Counted from the stretch's first letter, positions 50,138 through 59,324 are shown. The stretch: 64,000 nt of DNA from CAYGVX01 sp964544285 (GCA_964544285.1 CAZJAQ010000002.1:1-64000), one strand, 5' to 3'. Notes: a model not told the origin generated them from the letters alone. Translations and numbers: made by a program.

Positions 50138-51139
50138 CTATATACTCGTCAGTTTGACGGGTTTTTCTAGTCTGCTTAGCAAGGCTACTCGGCTTTCCTT
50201 CGATTCATCGAGCACTCTGTAGCCAGTTTCCTCAGCCAATTCAGCAGCAAAGTCTCGGATTTCCTCATGAAAGGGCATGTTTGCATACGTGAGTCTCAGC
50301 CTTGAAAACCCTACGTGCATGTAGGCTTTAGGCTCCACGTAAGTCGGGCTAGCCTTCTCAACAAGTTTAGCGTAGAGCTCTGGACGTTTAAGGTTGAGGT
50401 GTCGCGCCAAAGTAATACGCATGACCGTGGGGCATCGGAAGCTCGGCAACAAATCGAGAGTTTCGTTCAGTTTTTCCCAAGCGTTCGGGATTTGTGGTCG
50501 GCATGTTTCTTGGAAGGATTTTTTGTCTGGGGCGCATGTGGAAATGTACAGTTGCGTAGGCTCTTCATTTAACTTAGCCAAAGCCTCTGGCACGGTGCCG
50601 TTGGACACCAAGAACGTCGTGAAGCCTCTCTTATGGAAGGCTTTAATCAACTCTCCAAGGCGCGGGTAGAGCGTCGGTTCTCCCGTGAGGCTTATAGCTG
50701 CGTGTCTCGGGGTCAACGCTTCTCTGAATTTTTCCTTGTTGGCGTTTGGGTTTGCCTTGTACCCGCTTAAGAGTCTAAGCTGCGTCTTAATGCAGCCCTC
50801 CACTATGTCTTCTGGGTCATCGCACGTTGGCAGTGATGTCTCTTCCCACTTTAGTCCCCTGTCTCCACTCTGAGCTCTCCAACAAAACAGGCACCGCATC
50901 GTACAGCTGAAAACAGTGGGCGTCATCTGGATACATTGGTGGGTCTTTATGCCGTAGAACTTCTGTTTGTAGCAGGGTTGGTCGTGGATTAACGTGTTGT
51001 AGAGCCATCTGCAACGCTTGACGGCTGAGTGCTCGCCTACCATGTGGTACTTCTGCGTCTTAAGGAGCTGTAAGAGATCGTTGGGAATGGGCTGGTGCAA
51101 GAGGCAACCTCGGTTTTTTGAGAAAACTAAACCTTTCAC
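50138..51139 (-). CDS. taw1: tRNA 4-demethylwyosine synthase Taw1
   Basis: Radical-SAM enzyme that condenses N1-methylguanosine-37 of tRNA-Phe with pyruvate to form the wyosine ring. 333 residues: radical-SAM CTMRCLFCWR near 80, an upstream cysteine region (QPCYKQKFYGI, HQCIQMTP) for the second cluster, ISLTGEPTLYPRL and KAYMHVGFSRLRL. A Trm5-like enzyme, which makes the m1G substrate, is also in this window (60873). Confidence 0.95.
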   Translation of the reverse strand: MKGLVFSKNRGCLLHQPIPNDLLQLLKTQKYHMVGEHSAVKRCRWLYNTLIHDQPCYKQKFYGIKTHQCIQMTPTVFSCTMRCLFCWRAQSGDRGLKWEETSLPTCDDPEDIVEGCIKTQLRLLSGYKANPNANKEKFREALTPRHAAISLTGEPTLYPRLGELIKAFHKRGFTTFLVSNGTVPEALAKLNEEPTQLYISTCAPDKKSFQETCRPQIPNAWEKLNETLDLLPSFRCPTVMRITLARHLNLKRPELYAKLVEKASPTYVEPKAYMHVGFSRLRLTYANMPFHEEIRDFAAELAEETGYRVLDESKESRVALLSRLEKPVKLTSI

Positions 51140-51170
51140 TTAAATAAGAATGTTTTTTGTCTACGGTGCG

Positions 51171-51821
51171 TTATGCGTTTTCTTCGAGACTAGAGCGTTT
51201 CTTGTAGTATAAAACCACCGCCACTATGACTGCAAGTATGACTATCGTCGCGATTGTGTAGGGCCACCACGAAGTTTCTAAGGGTTTGCCGAAAAATCCA
51301 CTTTGAGTAGTGTGGGGTATCGGCTCTGAAACTTCTCCCACTGGTGGTTTATCGTAGAGCTTCGTCTGCAAGTTCAATCCGCAAGTTCCTGTATTGGTGA
51401 CGTTAAAGGTTATTCTTACGATGTTTCCGCTTCCGTTAAAAGAAGGTGCAGGAGCAATTGAAGATGCTACGAGAACATATTTTCCCTGCTCTTGAGTTGT
51501 TTCATTTTCGTAGATTTGCACGTTCGCCGGGCCTAGAATTTCGTGTAAAACTCCATCTCCATGAGACTCAAACCCTAATCTGACGTCAACATCCATTGCT
51601 TTCAAGATGGACTGGTTCCAATAGAGGGTGATCTCAAGACCGTAGAGGTTCTGAACATCTTTAACTGTAACGCTTATCGTAAAAGTTTGCCCCACTTCAG
51701 CGAAGCTTCTGTAAGGTTCCACTTGTATAATGGTTTGTAGGCTGGCTTGAGCTGAAGATACGAATATGACTGCGACTAATAGAGATGTAGTCAACAGCAA
51801 AAGATGCTTCGTAGTTGACAT
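51171..51821 (-). CDS. Membrane-anchored cohesin-domain protein
   Basis: 216 residues. Signal peptide about 1-26 (LLLLTTSLLVAVIFVSSAQA). Residues 30-180 read as a cohesin-like beta domain: VGQTFTISVTVKDVQNLYGLEITLYWN, a central region with N-glycosylation sites, and NIVRITFNVTNTGTCGLNL. A membrane helix follows at about 187-207 with a short basic tail. Cohesins bind dockerins on other secreted proteins; a dockerin protein is encoded 1.3 kb away. Probably co-transcribed with the upstream winged-helix membrane protein. Confidence 0.8.
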   Translation of the reverse strand: MSTTKHLLLLTTSLLVAVIFVSSAQASLQTIIQVEPYRSFAEVGQTFTISVTVKDVQNLYGLEITLYWNQSILKAMDVDVRLGFESHGDGVLHEILGPANVQIYENETTQEQGKYVLVASSIAPAPSFNGSGNIVRITFNVTNTGTCGLNLQTKLYDKPPVGEVSEPIPHTTQSGFFGKPLETSWWPYTIATIVILAVIVAVVLYYKKRSSLEENA

Positions 51822-51875
51822 GTGTCTTCACTTCCTAGGTCAACTTCTTCTATCCCGCATTCGCCAATATCAACT

Positions 51876-52820
51876 TTAGCCTTCATGAGCCTCTCCATCT
51901 TCGCTTCCTTCCGTTAAAGCCACTAATTTTTCTCTTCCCTTTTCATACCTTTTGACGATTCCGCTCTTCTCCATCTTTGATAGAAGAATGCTGGTTTTGG
52001 CTTTCGAGAACTTACAACGATCTGCGATGGCAGATTGGAGTAAACGGCCTTCAGCCGCTTTTAAAAGGTTCACAATCTTTTCTTCGCTATCTTCTATTTC
52101 AGGAGTTTCTACAATCGTCGGTGGCTCAACGCTGATTTCCTCTTTCTTCCCCTTCTTCCTTAATCTGAAGTGGTAGAGGCCTGTAGCCCCTATGACGGCT
52201 AGGGCGACTGCACCTATGATTATAATGGCGTTTTCCTTTAACACGTCTACGAAGTTGTAGGCTCCCTCTTCAACAAGCAAGATTTTTGGTTCTCCCAACT
52301 TGAAGTCTTTGATTCCCCACCAAGTGAGCTTTTGAGAAGATTGGCTGTGTGGCTGTGGAGAGACACTTTCGACGATGAAGCCCGAAGGGTATATTATGTT
52401 AACGATGCCTTCTCCATAGAGAAACAACCCTTCAACCTCAAACACGTCCCCTATCATAATTCCATCAGAGTAAACTGCTGCGAACCCGGACCAATGAAAC
52501 TGGTATTTTAAGACTGTGTAGGAGCCTGAAACGTTCGCTGTCATCGAGAAGCCACTGGCATTCATCTCTCGTCCAGTCTTAAGTTCGGCAGAACTCACGA
52601 GCGCTTTGACATTATCGACGAAAGTCACAAAGAGCTGCGGAGAAGGTGGCGCGCTCTCTCCCTCGAGGAACCTTTGTTCGATGACCCATTTGGCTAAACC
52701 ATTAGACTCTACTTCGATGGTGTACTCAAGTTGGTACTCACCCCTAACAGTGGGACAAAGTAGCAGAATCGATAAGAATAAGAGAAATAGAAGGGGCGAG
52801 AGGGTTTTCATAGACTTCAT
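51876..52820 (-). CDS. Membrane protein with cytoplasmic winged-helix domain
   Basis: About 314 residues. Signal peptide at the N-terminus (LLFLLFLSILLLCPTVRG), an extracellular beta-rich domain to about 200, a membrane helix near 205-225 (AIIIIGAVALAVIGATGLY), a polar linker and a C-terminal winged helix (LLQSAIADRCKFSKAKTSIL, MEKSGIVKRYEKGREKL). It looks like a one-protein sensor: outside domain, membrane span and DNA-binding inside. It sits between a cohesin gene and the divergent dockerin gene and could control them. ATG 52820 preferred to TTG 52823. Confidence 0.78.
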   Translation of the reverse strand: MKSMKTLSPLLFLLFLSILLLCPTVRGEYQLEYTIEVESNGLAKWVIEQRFLEGESAPPSPQLFVTFVDNVKALVSSAELKTGREMNASGFSMTANVSGSYTVLKYQFHWSGFAAVYSDGIMIGDVFEVEGLFLYGEGIVNIIYPSGFIVESVSPQPHSQSSQKLTWWGIKDFKLGEPKILLVEEGAYNFVDVLKENAIIIIGAVALAVIGATGLYHFRLRKKGKKEEISVEPPTIVETPEIEDSEEKIVNLLKAAEGRLLQSAIADRCKFSKAKTSILLSKMEKSGIVKRYEKGREKLVALTEGSEDGEAHEG

Positions 52821-52960
52821 CAAAAAATAATGCTCTCGACCTTATTTAAGAAATCTGGAACTGTGATTTAGAAGATCTAATATTAATAGGTTGTGTAAAA
52901 AGATTGCTTCTCAGAGTAAAACTTGATATTTCTGGTCGTAATTAGATAAAATAAATGATT

Positions 52961-53006
52961 ATAAACGTTATTTTGATTAAATAAACGTTTTTGAACAATA
53001 TAAATT
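52961..53006 (+). promoter_or_regulatory. Dockerin-gene promoter with two 20-bp-spaced direct repeats
   Basis: ATAAACGTT occurs at 52961-52969 and again at 52981-52989, exactly 20 bp apart (two helical turns), immediately before the TATA-like CAATATAAATT at 52996-53006. The spacing suits binding of a regulator to one face of the DNA. The adjoining membrane winged-helix protein is a candidate. Confidence 0.45.
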
Positions 53007-53083
53007 GAAAATACGCTCAGAAACGCTTTTATTAGAGTTTTTCCAAGAAATTAACCGTAGAAAAAAGGGAGTAATGGAGAAAC

Positions 53084-53797
53084 ATGAAAAAAACCGCTTT
53101 GATGGGATTAATGCTGGTGATGCTGGCGGCGGCGACGCTACCAAGCTTTGCTGAAACAGTTGAAGAAAAAACATGGGTTCACGTGATAGGAGCAGTCCAA
53201 ACTTACGGCGAAACCCCGATAATGGGTTGGCTCGGCGCCCACGCAAAAGTTGGAGAATGGGCAATGGTACATGTAGCATGGGCATCATTACCCTTAGAGT
53301 TTCCTCCGATGTTGCCAAATTACACAATGACGTTTTCCTTCTACGGAGCCACGCTGGTCAACAGCACGACAGTGGAACTCAACTATACAGGCTACGACTT
53401 ATACGTTGCAGGTCTCTGGGACGCCTACAGTGCGACATTCGTTTGGGATTCTGAAGGTAACTGCAGCTGGACATTAGAGCAGATAGTTGACGATGCCTCT
53501 GGAGAACTTCGAGTGATGGGCAACTGGACTGACTTCGAAGTAGACATTACCAGTCTCGATTTGATCGGCGGAACCGTCACCCACTACTTAGGTAGACCCA
53601 TTCCAATCCCCATAGGCGACTGCAACATGGACAGTGAAGTCAACATCTTGGACTTGGTCCATATCGCTAAGGCATATGGAGAAATGCCCGGAAGGCCTGA
53701 GGGATGCTACAGCTGGGAAATCGACTTTAACTTTGACTTCGTCATAGACATCGGCGACTTGACAACGATTGCCGCGAACCTAGGCGAAGAATACTAA
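53084..53797 (+). CDS. Secreted dockerin-domain protein
   Basis: 237 residues. Signal peptide 1-24 (MGLMLVMLAAATLPSFA), a beta-rich middle domain with Asn-glycosylation sites, and a C-terminal type-I dockerin at about 178-237. The dockerin has two calcium-loop repeats, GDCNMDSEVNILDLVHIAKA and IDFNFDFVIDIGDLTTIAAN. Dockerins attach to cohesins, and two cohesin-like proteins flank this gene. GGAG is four bases before the ATG. The middle domain is not recognised; no catalytic motif is apparent. Confidence 0.85.
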   Translation: MKKTALMGLMLVMLAAATLPSFAETVEEKTWVHVIGAVQTYGETPIMGWLGAHAKVGEWAMVHVAWASLPLEFPPMLPNYTMTFSFYGATLVNSTTVELNYTGYDLYVAGLWDAYSATFVWDSEGNCSWTLEQIVDDASGELRVMGNWTDFEVDITSLDLIGGTVTHYLGRPIPIPIGDCNMDSEVNILDLVHIAKAYGEMPGRPEGCYSWEIDFNFDFVIDIGDLTTIAANLGEEY

Positions 53798-53866
53798 CCA
53801 TCACCTCCTCCTCTTTTTTTCCCAAGGGGAAACAAAGCAAATAAACCCGGCAAAGCTTCGATAAAC

Positions 53867-54481
53867 ATGAGCGATGGAAAACAAATGAGCAACAAGGCTT
53901 ATCTCTACACTATCTCCTTTCTCTTTCTGTTTTTGTTACTCTCTATTCCTATTAATGCGCCTACGACAGAACAGCAAAGCCCAGCGAAGACAACCTTCTC
54001 TACCCAACAAACAACGGTGATGAGCATCGCTCCCTCCTCCATCACGGCGAAAGTCGGTCAAAACTTCATGATAAATATCACAATCGCAGACGTCGTCGAC
54101 CTCTACGGATGGGAGTTCAAACTAAAGTGGGGTGGTGTTCTTTTAGACGCCGTCAATGTTGTTGAAGGGCTTTTCCTCAGAATAGGTGGAGACACTTTCT
54201 TCACTTATAAAATAAACAATACGGCTGGCTACATGCTTGTAGATTGCGCACTCTTAGGCAATGTGCCTGGGGTGAACGGGGATGGAACCTTGGCAACCGT
54301 AACCTTCTATGTAAAAAGCTCTGGAGAATGCTCACTAGACTTGTATGACACCATACTTGTCAACTCTTTTGAACAAATCATCCTACACGAAACGGAAGAC
54401 GGTTACGGGTCTTTCACTACATCGGAGCCCCCTACGATTCAATACGGAGGCAGAGAAAGGGGTCGTCCAGTTGTATGGTAA
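53867..54481 (+). CDS. Secreted cohesin-domain protein
   Basis: 204 residues. Signal peptide about 10-32 (YLYTISFLFLFLLLSIPINA), a Ser/Thr-rich linker, then a cohesin-like domain at 50-190: AKVGQNFMINITIADVVDLY, GWEFKLKWGGVLLDAVNV and GDGTLATVTFYVKSSGECSL. It parallels the protein at 51171-51821 but has no C-terminal membrane helix, so it would be released or held by another contact. It follows the dockerin gene by 69 bp on the same strand and is probably co-expressed. Confidence 0.8.
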   Translation: MSDGKQMSNKAYLYTISFLFLFLLLSIPINAPTTEQQSPAKTTFSTQQTTVMSIAPSSITAKVGQNFMINITIADVVDLYGWEFKLKWGGVLLDAVNVVEGLFLRIGGDTFFTYKINNTAGYMLVDCALLGNVPGVNGDGTLATVTFYVKSSGECSLDLYDTILVNSFEQIILHETEDGYGSFTTSEPPTIQYGGRERGRPVVW

Positions 54482-54505
54482 GCTTTTTGATTGTAACCTG
54501 TGTTT

Positions 54506-55449
54506 TTATTGTGGGAAACAGTATTTTATCTCTCTGAACTCTCTTGTCAACTTTATAGCGTCTTGTTTTACTTTGTCTGGGGCTTTTCTGTCGATGCTTA
54601 CCTGCTTCATTAGCTCTGCAATTTGCCCCATCTCAGCCTCTTTCATTCCTCGCCTAGTTACTTCGCAGGTGCCGAGCCTTACTCCACAGTCAGCGATTAT
54701 GTTTGCCCTCTCAAGGCGCTCTGCCGCTTCTCGTCCCTGCTTGTATCCTCCGTAGTCTAAGAGAACTTGATGCGACCTTGTGTAGCCAAAGTCGGCGCCA
54801 ACTACAGGAAACCCGTAATCGCCTAGTGCCTTTGCGAGGGCTTGGGCGTTGCGGATGACTTGTTCGGCGTAGGCGCTTCCGAACTTTTGCATTTCAGCCA
54901 ACGCTAGGGTTAGTGCTGCTATTCGGTTCCAATGAGCGTTGTCCACGAAGGTGGGATGAATTTTCTCCTTCATGACTTCTCCATGTTCTTTGTCGGCGAG
55001 TATGATGCCTCCTTGGGGTCCGAAGAAGGATTTGTGGGTTGAGCCGAAAAGAGCGTGGGCGCCTTCTTNNNNNNNNNNNNNNNNNNNNNNNNNNNNNNNN
55101 NNNNNNNNNNNNNNNNNNNNNNNNNNNNNNNNNNNNNNNNNNNNNNNNNNNNNNNNNNNNNNNNNNNNAGAAAAATCCAGTCAGCTATGTGCCCTGAGAG
55201 GGGGCGCAAATCTGCGGTCTCTGCTTTGAAGAGGCTTCTGGCGATTTTTTCTCCGTAACTTTCTATTTCGTCGATGAAACGTGTGCCCATGTAGAAGCGG
55301 TCTGGGGCGGTGTATCGGTGGGCTAGGTCTGAGGATAGTAAAGCTCGAGCTTGGGGGCTCATGACGTTTTCTGACGGGATAAGGTTTAAGCATTGCTTTC
55401 CGCGCCATTCTTCGTGTTTCTGCACCATGCTCAAAACATCCGCAATCAT
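54506..55449 (-). CDS. glyA: Serine hydroxymethyltransferase, interrupted by an assembly gap
   Basis: PLP enzyme that interconverts serine and glycine with a C1 carrier. The N-terminal part (55449-55169) has LNLIPSENVMSPQARALLSS, RYTAPDRFYMGTRF and RPLSGHIADW. The C-terminal part (55068-54506) has GAHALFGSTHKSFFGPQGG, including the PLP lysine, and VVGADFGYTRSHQVLLDYGG. The two parts are in different frames across the 100 N, and about 95-100 residues of the archaeal enzyme are missing, so the real gap is near 300 bp. The C-terminus resembles the methanopterin-using archaeal form. Confidence 0.93.
55069..55168. other. Assembly gap, 100 N
   Basis: Placeholder of exactly 100 N inside serine hydroxymethyltransferase. 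The flanking coding frames do not agree with this length, so the number of N does not represent the true distance. Confidence 0.95.
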
Positions 55450-55623
55450 CTAACCACCTTCGAGATATCAGGAGTGTCTTGCATCTCGAGTATTTACCGC
55501 TTACTGGAGACGGCTAACTATGTTCTGGCGTGATGGAAAAGCGAGAACTATATCAGACGGCGATAACAGATAAAAGCTTTAAATGTTCCTTTACTATGAA
55601 ATGTCAAACCTTCATGAGCCGAC

Positions 55624-57750
55624 ATGACAAGAGGGAATGAATTGCACAAAAAACAGCAAGTAACAGCGATTACGACTCTCTCAATAATCTTACTCACTTT
55701 AACCTTCTTCACAGCTTCATACACGCCGAAAGTTTTCGCTGAAACTTCAATAAGCCAACTCTCTAAATACGAGGGATTTGTCGGAGACACCATTGAACTT
55801 ACTGGACAGATTAACATAACAGATGGGGCTTACCAAATCCTGTTTGACGGGCATTTGGTAAAGAACGGTACTGCAGCGTTAAATGTCGTGAAAGACACGT
55901 TTGTGATTCCGAACGCCACTTTGGGCACGTACCCTATAACGCTGAGAGACGTGCAAGCTGATGTTGTCAGCAGTTCAGTCAATTTCGCTGTAAAAACACA
56001 ATACATAGGGAGAGCAACGAAGACACGCCTTCAAGAAGGTGAAAACACCACAATTCTCGCCATAATCACGGGTGGAGAAGCAAAAACAGATTACTCGGCA
56101 AACGTCACCGTTAAAGACCCTGACAACAAGGTATATTCGTCAAATTTCACCATATCCACTGGACCACAACTGGGTTATGGGGGAGGTTACGGCGAAAACG
56201 TAACAGTATACCCGACTGATTTCGACGCGAACGCCCACACTTTCTACGTTGGAACCTACAACCTAACCCTCAACGTAGGCAGCAACCAGTCCACGGGAAC
56301 CTTCACAGTGGGTCTCACTGACGCGGTGGAATATCATCGGTTTCAGGTTGTAAACGTGAAAGCAGCGAACTACACTCAGCCCACAGACGTCATGAGGGTA
56401 ACGATAACTTACGGCGGAAAAACTGTGTTCACTTCTCCCAACATAAACGCCTCACAAACTGGAGGTATAGTCACAGCTAACTGGCCGATTCCAGCAAACG
56501 CGAGCTTGGGACTCTACAGGGTAAACGTGACACGGACCACGCCTTCAGGAACAATGAAACCAGTGCAGGACACTCAAACTTTCACGATTGTCTCGAAGTC
56601 TTTTGCATGCGAGGTTAGGGCGTTGAATCTGGACAACGAGCCAGTGAAGGGCATAGTTGTCGAAGCGAAAAACGCAACAGCCAGCGTGAGCACAAACACT
56701 ACTGATGAAGAAGGAATCGCATCCTTCTACGTGCAAGCAACCAACTACACATTCACAGCGTTCTTAAACGACTCACGCGTGGGAGCTACATCCATAATAA
56801 GTCTCTCTGGAAACCTCACGGGAGCCCAAGCATTGAACATCACCTGCTCCCTTGTCCACCTCAGAGTAGCAGTGAAAGATGAAGGAGGCAACGTGATTCC
56901 CTACGTCGCTGTCAACGCGAATTTCACGTACATCAAGGGAACCAACACGACTGCCAACGGGACTTCTTCCATCGAAACCGACCTAAGTGGCATAGCTACT
57001 CTTAGAAACCTCTTCGTAAACATCGACTATACGGTGAAAGCAAGCCGCTATGGAAATACGTTTCAAACAGTTACCGTAAACTTGACGCAAACAAGATGGC
57101 TTAACTTTACATGCCCAACATACGAGCTCGTGGTGAGGGTCTTCGACAGACGTGGACTATCTCTACAAAACGCACAGGTCAACGTCACGGATTGGGGCTT
57201 AGGAGCGATGAGTGAGCCAGTCGGAAGCCAGAACACAGCCATCAGCGGAGAAGTTGCCTTCAGCCTGACTTTCGGAAAGTACATAGTGAAAGTGTACAAA
57301 AACGGTTTTCTCTTGAACGAGACGAGCGTCCTACTCGTTAACCAGCCGACAAACTTCAGCGTCTACTGCAGGCTTTTCAACCTAACGCTCGACATCAGCG
57401 TGTTGGATTATTTTGGGCAGGGAATATCGAACGCGAAAGTTACTGTGGAAAGGGAAGGCTTTGTTTTGTCTAAGAATACTGGGGGAAACGGTGTTGTGCA
57501 GTTCACGGAACTCGTCGGAGGAAACTACCGAATCTTCGTTCACATAGGCGAAAGGCTGTACCAGATTACGATGCTTAATCTTCAAGACCCACAAGCCGTT
57601 ACCCTTAGAATAGGGGAAGTTGTCTCGATAGGCGGGTTCATAACAGAGACAAGCCTCTTCGCCACAGCAACCTTCATAATCCTGCTGGTCGTCGTCCTCC
57701 TCCTTGTCTTCCTCTACCGCAGACTCAAGTCAAGCCAGAAAAAAGAGTAG
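55624..57750 (+). CDS. Large surface protein with Ig-like/carboxypeptidase-regulatory-like repeats
   Basis: 708 residues. N-terminal signal or anchor at about 13-40, then tandem beta domains. The latter half has at least four similar modules (FACEVRALNLDNEPVKGIVV, HLRVAVKDEGGNVIPYVAV, ELVVRVFDRRGLSLQNAQV, TLDISVLDYFGQGISNAKV), each continuing with TD/G..F or G.ATL turns, as in carboxypeptidase-regulatory-like folds. NxT/S glycosylation sites are very frequent. A C-terminal helix (about 677-698) with a basic tail anchors it. It is a cell-surface adhesin or structural protein; no enzyme motif is seen. Confidence 0.75.
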   Translation: MTRGNELHKKQQVTAITTLSIILLTLTFFTASYTPKVFAETSISQLSKYEGFVGDTIELTGQINITDGAYQILFDGHLVKNGTAALNVVKDTFVIPNATLGTYPITLRDVQADVVSSSVNFAVKTQYIGRATKTRLQEGENTTILAIITGGEAKTDYSANVTVKDPDNKVYSSNFTISTGPQLGYGGGYGENVTVYPTDFDANAHTFYVGTYNLTLNVGSNQSTGTFTVGLTDAVEYHRFQVVNVKAANYTQPTDVMRVTITYGGKTVFTSPNINASQTGGIVTANWPIPANASLGLYRVNVTRTTPSGTMKPVQDTQTFTIVSKSFACEVRALNLDNEPVKGIVVEAKNATASVSTNTTDEEGIASFYVQATNYTFTAFLNDSRVGATSIISLSGNLTGAQALNITCSLVHLRVAVKDEGGNVIPYVAVNANFTYIKGTNTTANGTSSIETDLSGIATLRNLFVNIDYTVKASRYGNTFQTVTVNLTQTRWLNFTCPTYELVVRVFDRRGLSLQNAQVNVTDWGLGAMSEPVGSQNTAISGEVAFSLTFGKYIVKVYKNGFLLNETSVLLVNQPTNFSVYCRLFNLTLDISVLDYFGQGISNAKVTVEREGFVLSKNTGGNGVVQFTELVGGNYRIFVHIGERLYQITMLNLQDPQAVTLRIGEVVSIGGFITETSLFATATFIILLVVVLLLVFLYRRLKSSQKKE

Positions 57751-57844
57751 GCGGATTGGAAAAGTTTATAACACCCAAACGCCTAAGCCATTTTTGTTGA
57801 ACGGTGAAATCGTCCAGAATTTTGCGTGAAACTGCTCTAAGGTA

Positions 57845-58141
57845 GTGTCTACATTGGGTGAAGAAAAATATTGCTCCTCAAGATGTGATTTGTTCAAATG
57901 CGGAAAAAACGCCACAATCTTTAAGGGCGCAGACGTCTGGTGCAGATGGACTGAGGAAAAATGCAACGCCGCAAACTGCAACTATGCAACGTGCGTGAAG
58001 CGAAAACTGCTGCCAAGAGGCGTATGCGGAGAAACCGTAAAGCGGAAAACAACCGAAAAACGATTGGAAGAAGCCATCGGTCCTCCCATAAGACTTCGCG
58101 GAAAAACGCTGAGGAAAATAGGCGAGAAAGAAATCTTCTAA
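57845..58141 (+). CDS. Small Cys-rich protein
   Basis: 98 residues. Eight cysteines in the first 60 residues (CSSRCDLFKCG, WCRWTEEKCNAANCNYATC), then a basic tail. The spacing suggests a zinc or Fe-S site; no named family recognised. GTG 57845 is used; a TTG four codons in is possible. It precedes CofD. Confidence 0.6.
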   Translation: MSTLGEEKYCSSRCDLFKCGKNATIFKGADVWCRWTEEKCNAANCNYATCVKRKLLPRGVCGETVKRKTTEKRLEEAIGPPIRLRGKTLRKIGEKEIF

Positions 58142-58212
58142 AGTACCGTTGAGTCGCTGACCGCTAACGTTAAACCCTTACCCCGTCGAAACATGTGCCT
58201 AGGGGAATTCCT

Positions 58213-59145
58213 TTGATTGAACGAGTGGTCTGTCTAGCAGGGGGCGTGGGGGCTGCCAAGTTTCTCCAAGGTTTGGTTAAGATAGTGCCTCATGAGAACC
58301 TAACAATAATCGTCAACACGGGCGATGACATAGAACTGTACGGTTTACACGTCTCGCCTGACCCCGACATCATAATGTACACGCTCGCGGGCATCGTGGA
58401 CGAAGAGAAGGGTTGGGGAATACAGGGCGACACTTTCAACTGCCTCGCCATGTTCCAGAAGTACGGTTTAGAAACATGGTTCAAGCTCGGCGACAAAGAC
58501 CTCGCCACACACATCTATCGAACAAAACTTCTGAAGGAAGAGTTCACCCTAGACGAAGTTACGCAGAGGCTTTGCAGTGCCCTCGGGCTCAGAGTGAAAA
58601 TCCTGCCAACGACCAACGAAAAAATCGCGCCACAGATAATCACCGATGCGGGCAAGATGCACTTCGAAGAATACCTCGTAAGAAGAGGGGCGACGGACAG
58701 GGTTCTGGACGTGATTTTTGAAGGCGCTGAATCGACGCTTCCAGCTCCTCAGGTTATTGAATCTATACGAGACGCTGACGGCATAATCGTGTGTCCAAGC
58801 AACCCGATAGTGAGCATTGGGCCGATTCTGGCAGTTGGGAAGGTTCGAGAGGCTTTGAGAGAAGCTAAAGCCAAGGTGGTTGCCGTAAGCCCCATAGTCG
58901 GCGGCGCCACGATAAAAGGTCCTGCAGACAAGTTGATGCGAGGATTGGGCTTGGAAGTTTCAGCCAGCTCCGTTGCTCTTCTCTACCGAGACTTTCTAGA
59001 CGTGTTCATCTTGGACGAGGTTGACAGGGCGGAGAAAGAGAAGGTTGAGAGACTCGGGGTGAAGGCTGTCGTGGCTAATACGGTTATGCGGTCGTTAGAG
59101 GACAAAGTTGCGTTGGCTAGGCTGACTTTGGAGGCTCTTGTCTAA
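58213..59145 (+). CDS. cofD: 2-phospho-L-lactate transferase (coenzyme F420 synthesis)
   Basis: Transfers the phospholactyl (or related) group to the deazaflavin Fo, making F420-0. About 310 residues with CLAGGVGAAKFLQGL at the start, IIVNTGDDIELYGLHVSPD, the substrate region GWGIQGDTF and FKLGDKDLATHIYRT, and ICPSNPIVSIGPILAV. TTG 58213 has AGGGGA six bases upstream; GTG 58195 is an alternative. It shows the organism makes F420. Confidence 0.95.
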   Translation: MIERVVCLAGGVGAAKFLQGLVKIVPHENLTIIVNTGDDIELYGLHVSPDPDIIMYTLAGIVDEEKGWGIQGDTFNCLAMFQKYGLETWFKLGDKDLATHIYRTKLLKEEFTLDEVTQRLCSALGLRVKILPTTNEKIAPQIITDAGKMHFEEYLVRRGATDRVLDVIFEGAESTLPAPQVIESIRDADGIIVCPSNPIVSIGPILAVGKVREALREAKAKVVAVSPIVGGATIKGPADKLMRGLGLEVSASSVALLYRDFLDVFILDEVDRAEKEKVERLGVKAVVANTVMRSLEDKVALARLTLEALV

Positions 59146-59153
59146 GCGGCTTT

Positions 59154-59324
59154 CTAGTCCGTTGAAACCCGCTTTATGACAGGCGGTCTGATTTTTTTTA
59201 GAATTCGGTATCCGCAGAAGGTGCACTTGATTCCTCCTCCACGCATCTCTAATTCCTCAGTGAGTACCTTTGCTCCGCATTTTATACATTCATAAACAAC
59301 TCCTCCACCTGTTGTTTCAGACAT
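59154..59324 (-). CDS. rpo12: DNA-directed RNA polymerase subunit Rpo12 (P)
   Basis: 56 residues, counterpart of eukaryotic Rpb12. YECIKCGAKV and GGGIKCTFCGYRILKKIRPP form the zinc ribbon that is diagnostic of RpoP, ending VIKRVSTD. It helps join Rpo3/Rpo10 in the polymerase assembly platform. It converges with cofD, eight bases apart. Confidence 0.92.
   Translation of the reverse strand: MSETTGGGVVYECIKCGAKVLTEELEMRGGGIKCTFCGYRILKKIRPPVIKRVSTD

Noticed and set aside
54345..54755. Plus-strand ORF that could extend the second cohesin protein
   Set aside because: It mostly lies opposite the serine hydroxymethyltransferase gene and does not read as a membrane anchor.
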